NCBI RefSeq assembly: GCF_017255015.1
Contig: NZ_JAFKCS010000011.1
Coordinates: forward strand, 1 to 64,000
Source: Bowmanella yangjiangensis
GTDB lineage: Bacteria; Pseudomonadota; Gammaproteobacteria; Enterobacterales; Alteromonadaceae
Length of the DNA stretch: 64,000 bases
Direction of reading: 5' to 3'
Below the pieces are notes generated by a model, which did not search any database, had not been told where the DNA came from, and saw nothing but the letters and a program-made list of their open reading frames with translations. How positions within the stretch are numbered: the stretch's first letter is position 1; every line of letters starts with the position of its first letter. Made by a program: the position numbers and the translations under genes. Positions 60,155 to 64,000 of this stretch are shown piece by piece.

Positions 60155-60184
60155 AAAAAAAAAGCCCCGGAAACCAGGGCTTTT
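60155..60184 (-). terminator. Rho-independent terminator after M14 peptidase gene
   Basis: On the minus strand AAAAGCCC and GGGCTTTT form an 8-bp stem followed by a T-run of nine or more. Confidence 0.88.
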
Positions 60185-60192
60185 GATTGGTG

Positions 60193-62781
60193 TTAAGCGC
60201 GAGGCTTGTTGAAGGCTTTAGAGAAAAACAAACTGTTCATAAAGAGCTTTTCTGTGCCATAGAAATAGGCACGGAAATTTGGATTATCGGTAAACAGGAT
60301 AACCGACCCTTTACCCTTGCGCTCTGCCACCAACATCGCCTTACCTGCCAGTTGCTGCTGGTTTTCAGGTGAGGCAAAACCACTTAGCAAGGGCTTATCC
60401 GCTATTTTCACTACAGTCGCAAAGGGATTTTTCGGCGGTTCAAACGCGAGCAATGTATTGCGCTGGCTGGCAATGTCTCGACTTTGATAGCCAAATCCCA
60501 ATGGATGGGTGATATCCAGGTCGCCCGCCATAATCGCGCCGCCGATGATATCCTGCGCTTCCGCATTCTCTTTATTGGCATAATCAATACGGGGGGCGCT
60601 GGCTAACCTACCTTTGCTAAATTTAATCGGGTTCAAATCCAGAAGCTTCTGGCCAGCCCACTTGGCGCCGTCACGGATCCCCACCACAGTACCACCGTCT
60701 TTCACCCAACCGTCAATCTTTTGCACGGTTTTATCGGCCAGATCAGCATAGCTTCCGCCTACCATAATTAAATGGCTGTAATCTTTAAGATTCACCCAGG
60801 ACAATTTATCTTTATGTAGCAATACCACCGGCATCTGCATACGCTTGTCCAATAAGTGCCACACTTCACCTGCGTCGTATTGAGAAATGCCCTCGCCAAT
60901 AACCAGCAGTACCTTTGGCTGGTCGAGTTCAAGCATCAGATTGCTGCCCAGATCCATACCAACACTGGCTGTATAAGAGGTCCCCACAGCATAAACAGGC
61001 ACAGCATCTTCTTTGGCAATTTGGCTCATCAAACTATGCAGTTCATCGGGTTTTGCACCGCCCTGCCAGCCAACCGACATCACAATACTGCCACGGCCCA
61101 AGGTCACTTTCCCTTTATCAGAATTTGTGGTGAAAGGCTCAGTGGTTACGCGCGGACGATAGCCAGCCTTAAGCAAACGGTACAAGGCACGCGGTGCATA
61201 GTAGTGGCTCCAGTCAAAGGCATAAGCCACATCGGCTTTAGCCGGTGCGTTCTGGCTGGGGAAAGCTGGCAACACGCTGTCACCGGCCTTGTAGGAACGA
61301 CTGCTTAGTGCCGCATACTGCACACCAAAAGCCAATGGTATGGTCCAGCCTGAAACATCATAGAATGTGTTGTTTTCAAAGCTGGTGATACGCTCAAACA
61401 TGCCTTTGATCATCCGGTAGGTAGGTTGGTCTGTTTCCACCACAAAGGCATTGCTGGCAGAAAAAAACTGGCCATCTACTTTGACATCACGTGCCAGACG
61501 CTTTACTTCAATCTGGTTACGATGCAAAAGTTCCAGGAAGTGGAAGGCCCGCGCTTCATCACCAGGCACAGAGAATACATAGGCTTTAGTTTTATCATCC
61601 TGTGCCAATGCTTTGGTGGCATCGGCAAACTTTCGCTGGAAACTCAGCAATGACTCACGTTTTGCCGCCGCACTATCCAGCAATGAAATACCGACGCGAT
61701 ACTGGGTACGGATGTTGTCTCTGAATGACAACAAACCACGCGGGGTATCCAGTAAACCTGACGTGCTGGATTGCTCAAACAGGATGCCTAAACTACCGTA
61801 CAAATGTGGATAGGTGGCACCTTTGCCTATATAGAAGTTGTCGTACGACTCTTCATTGAAGTACAAGCGAGCTTCGCTATCCATGAAATCACGGGGTCCT
61901 TGCACCACATCGCTGAGTAGCGCCATGGCATCCTGACCGATCAAAGGAAAGACCCTATCAGGGGCTCCAGGGTGGAAATAATAAGACTTATGCGAATGCA
62001 TTTCGTGGAAGTCAGCCACCATATTGGGGCGCCACTGATGGAATTTAGCGACCCAACCTACCGGCTCAGGATGCTGCTGTAGCATCCACTGACGGTTCAA
62101 ATCAAACCAATAGTGATTAGTACGTCCTGATGGCCAAGGCTCGCCATGTAAGGCATTCACGCCGTCTGTTACCGGCACTTCTGAACCAAAGGTCCAGTTC
62201 CACGCGGATTCACGGCTGTTGCCATCCGGGTTAAAGCTGGCCGTAAGCAGGATCACGCTGTCTTTTAGAATCCGTTCTATCTGTGCACCACTGGCGGCGG
62301 CCAGATGATAGGCCACCGGCATAGCTGAATCAGTTGAGCTAACCTCTCCCCCATGCACGCCATAATTGACCCAGCTTACCACTGGCATGTCCTGACTGAT
62401 GGCCTGCTTGCTACCGGCCTTCTGCAAAGCCAGGTGAGCACTGCGGATCTGTTCAAGACGCGCCAGATTTTCAGGGCTACTGATAGTTAGCGTCACAATT
62501 GGGCGTTTTTCATGGCTGTGGGCAATGACCTCGTACTGAATACGATCTGATTTTTCAGCCAACAGCTTGAGATAAGCCACCATTAAGTCATTGCGGGCCA
62601 TCCTTTCACCCAGTGGGTGGCCCAGAAACGCTTCCGGTGTAGGAATATCAGGATTAAATCCAATATCCTGCGGATAAAAGGCTTGTGTGTCCCGGACGTC
62701 TGCCTGTACTGACAGACAAAATACCGAGCCAGCCACTATCAAGCCCACTTTCAGGGTATGGGGAAGGGTTCTCATCAACAT
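60193..62781 (-). CDS. Secreted M14-family zinc carboxypeptidase
   Basis: 862-residue exported peptidase. A signal peptide ends near LSVQADV. The M14 domain has the zinc motif HGGEVSSTD and the third ligand region DFHEMHSHKSYYF; a long C-terminal part contains a glutamine-amidotransferase-like fold (KVLLVIGEG, LIMVGGSYADL). Similar large M14 proteins are common in Alteromonadales; substrate unknown. A TTG at 62796 and an ATG at 62775 are alternative starts. It follows the D-aminoacylase gene closely. Confidence 0.85.
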   Translation of the reverse strand: MLMRTLPHTLKVGLIVAGSVFCLSVQADVRDTQAFYPQDIGFNPDIPTPEAFLGHPLGERMARNDLMVAYLKLLAEKSDRIQYEVIAHSHEKRPIVTLTISSPENLARLEQIRSAHLALQKAGSKQAISQDMPVVSWVNYGVHGGEVSSTDSAMPVAYHLAAASGAQIERILKDSVILLTASFNPDGNSRESAWNWTFGSEVPVTDGVNALHGEPWPSGRTNHYWFDLNRQWMLQQHPEPVGWVAKFHQWRPNMVADFHEMHSHKSYYFHPGAPDRVFPLIGQDAMALLSDVVQGPRDFMDSEARLYFNEESYDNFYIGKGATYPHLYGSLGILFEQSSTSGLLDTPRGLLSFRDNIRTQYRVGISLLDSAAAKRESLLSFQRKFADATKALAQDDKTKAYVFSVPGDEARAFHFLELLHRNQIEVKRLARDVKVDGQFFSASNAFVVETDQPTYRMIKGMFERITSFENNTFYDVSGWTIPLAFGVQYAALSSRSYKAGDSVLPAFPSQNAPAKADVAYAFDWSHYYAPRALYRLLKAGYRPRVTTEPFTTNSDKGKVTLGRGSIVMSVGWQGGAKPDELHSLMSQIAKEDAVPVYAVGTSYTASVGMDLGSNLMLELDQPKVLLVIGEGISQYDAGEVWHLLDKRMQMPVVLLHKDKLSWVNLKDYSHLIMVGGSYADLADKTVQKIDGWVKDGGTVVGIRDGAKWAGQKLLDLNPIKFSKGRLASAPRIDYANKENAEAQDIIGGAIMAGDLDITHPLGFGYQSRDIASQRNTLLAFEPPKNPFATVVKIADKPLLSGFASPENQQQLAGKAMLVAERKGKGSVILFTDNPNFRAYFYGTEKLFMNSLFFSKAFNKPRA

Positions 62782-62802
62782 GTGTTTGTAGCTCAACTTC
62801 TA

Positions 62803-64000
62803 TTATGGTTTTTTACGTAGGGCCTGGCCGGCAAGCTCACCGGTCAGTTTTCCTTCTTCGATGGCGGCGACGCCGTTAACAAACAGCCATTGCACGCCTT
62901 CGCTCAACACCTCTGGATGCATATAGTCAGCGCGCGGCGCATACTTAGCTGCATCAAATAACACTAGGTCTGCGGCATAACCTGCTTGTAGCTTACCGCG
63001 GTTATCCAGGCCAAAAATGTCAGCGGTCTTACTGCTGCTGCGCAGAACAAACTCACCCAGTGTCAGTAGCGGTTTGTTCTGAACAAAATCCTGATACTTT
63101 TTAGGGAAAGACGCATACTTGCGCGGATGCCCAGGGCTACCGTCGGAAGATGTCACCACCCAATCCTGCTGAACCAAAGCTTCGATATCCTGCTCAGACA
63201 TATTAAAGCTTGCCACTCTGGCATTGCCTGCCAAGATGATTTGCAATGCCGCCTCAATAGGATCAACGCCTCTTTCGGTTGCCACTTGTGCCAAGGTTTT
63301 ACCCCGTAACTCACCGGATGTAGGGTCACTAATCAGTAAGGAATCTGCCCCTCCCCGGCGACGCAAGTTGTCTTGCATCTCTACCTTGATTCCGGGCAAT
63401 TGCGCGGGATCCTTCAGCCTTGCGTGGTACTCTTCTTCGGTTCCCGCCAATGCCCAGCGTGGCATCAGTGCACCGGCAACGCTGGTACCAGAGGCCTTCC
63501 AGGGATATTGATCCGCCGTCACATGCAAACCTTTAGCATGGGCATCGTCCACCATCTTAATAATGGTCTGACTTTCCCCCCATACATCCACCCCTAATGC
63601 CTTTAGATGCGCCAGATGCACAGGAATCTCTGCGTCCCGGGCAATATCCAAGACTTCCTGTACCGCCGCTATCAGGCCAATATGGTAGCTGCTTTCGTCA
63701 CGAATGTGGCTGTCGTACACCCCGCCAAACTGGGCAGCCACCTTAGCCAGCGCCACCACTTCGGCCGTATCAGCGTAATTACCTGGTACATAGTAGAGCC
63801 CTGTTGAAAGACCCAATGCGCCTTCATGCATGGCTTTTTCAACCAAGGCCTTCATTTGTTCAAGCTCTGCAGCACTGGCTTTACGGTTCTCCCGGCCCAT
63901 GACTTCTGTGCGCACAGCACCATGTCCCACATACAAGGCCACATTGCTGCCAATACCTTGTTTTTCGTACAAATCAAAAGTGGCACCGACTTCAACATCA
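62803..64000 (-). CDS. N-acyl-D-amino-acid deacylase, C-terminal part
   Basis: Zinc amidohydrolase releasing D-amino acids from N-acyl forms. About 399 residues are visible; the N-terminal part with the first metal site continues past the window end. Recognisable parts are GALGLSTGLYYVPG, the histidine in YDSHIRDE, HLAHLKALG, and VTSSDGSPGHPRKY. The C-terminus is RKKP. The small gap to the M14 gene suggests one operon for peptide and D-amino-acid scavenging. Confidence 0.9.
   Translation of the reverse strand, partial: DVEVGATFDLYEKQGIGSNVALYVGHGAVRTEVMGRENRKASAAELEQMKALVEKAMHEGALGLSTGLYYVPGNYADTAEVVALAKVAAQFGGVYDSHIRDESSYHIGLIAAVQEVLDIARDAEIPVHLAHLKALGVDVWGESQTIIKMVDDAHAKGLHVTADQYPWKASGTSVAGALMPRWALAGTEEEYHARLKDPAQLPGIKVEMQDNLRRRGGADSLLISDPTSGELRGKTLAQVATERGVDPIEAALQIILAGNARVASFNMSEQDIEALVQQDWVVTSSDGSPGHPRKYASFPKKYQDFVQNKPLLTLGEFVLRSSSKTADIFGLDNRGKLQAGYAADLVLFDAAKYAPRADYMHPEVLSEGVQWLFVNGVAAIEEGKLTGELAGQALRKKP

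Overview
The window is about 64 kb of a dense chromosome with no RNA genes, insertion sequences, prophage or CRISPR. It looks like a marine or aquatic gammaproteobacterium of the Alteromonadales (Alteromonadaceae-like). The reasons are the block cco genes - fnr - uspE - ttcA, arranged as I remember it from Shewanella, a GlcNAc locus of the Alteromonadales type (TonB receptor, LacI-type NagR, BadF-type kinase, SIS deaminase, MFS permease, NagX), and gammaproteobacterial forms of PpsA/PpsR, YgiQ, FadH, SppA and Bax. I cannot name the species.

Layout. 1-9.2 kb: the 3' part of a cbb3 oxidase operon (ccoN fragment, O, Q, P), its maturation genes (ccoH, ccoI, the short ccoS, a TauE/SafE-like membrane protein), the oxygen sensor fnr, uspE and ttcA. 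This is a microaerobic respiration block. 9.2-11.4 kb, minus strand: an overlapping trio of a membrane protein, a Bax-like glucosaminidase and a DUF2987 secreted protein. 11.5-29.1 kb: the GlcNAc/chito-oligosaccharide locus. On the minus strand, nagR, a CobB-type sirtuin and a LysE exporter form an operon. On the plus strand there are a TonB receptor, a flavin-dependent halogenase, a periplasmic GH20 hexosaminidase, nagK, nagB-II, nagA, nagP and nagX. A second halogenase, preceded by a small ORF, runs on the minus strand. Five copies of an 18-bp palindrome, consensus AATGACARCGYTGTCATT, sit in front of the receptor/nagR, second halogenase, hexosaminidase and nagK genes. They are the likely NagR operators.

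29.1-42 kb: an MgtC/DUF4010 protein, a voltage-gated-type K+ channel, YgiQ, a SulP transporter with a STAS domain, a GNAT, a phosphoribosyltransferase, ppsA divergent from its regulator ppsR, and a class II DAHP synthase. 42-47.2 kb: an overlapping group of LMW protein tyrosine phosphatase, BtuC-like and BtuD-like genes, then htpX, pepE, upp and a DUF4442 protein. 47.3-52.3 kb: a complete late biotin pathway, bioBFCD divergent from bioA around a recognisable BirA operator. 52.3-64 kb: asnS, small unknown proteins, a nitroreductase, fadH, sppA, an M14 metallopeptidase and a D-aminoacylase that runs off the window.

The most unusual part is the GlcNAc locus. Import, hydrolysis and catabolism of GlcNAc oligomers appear to share one regulator with at least one tryptophan-halogenase-family enzyme, and the regulator gene is translationally coupled to an NAD-dependent deacylase. 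The role of halogenases in such loci is not established. Most other regions are ordinary housekeeping genes. Function calls rest on motif and sequence recognition by eye; no database search was run.
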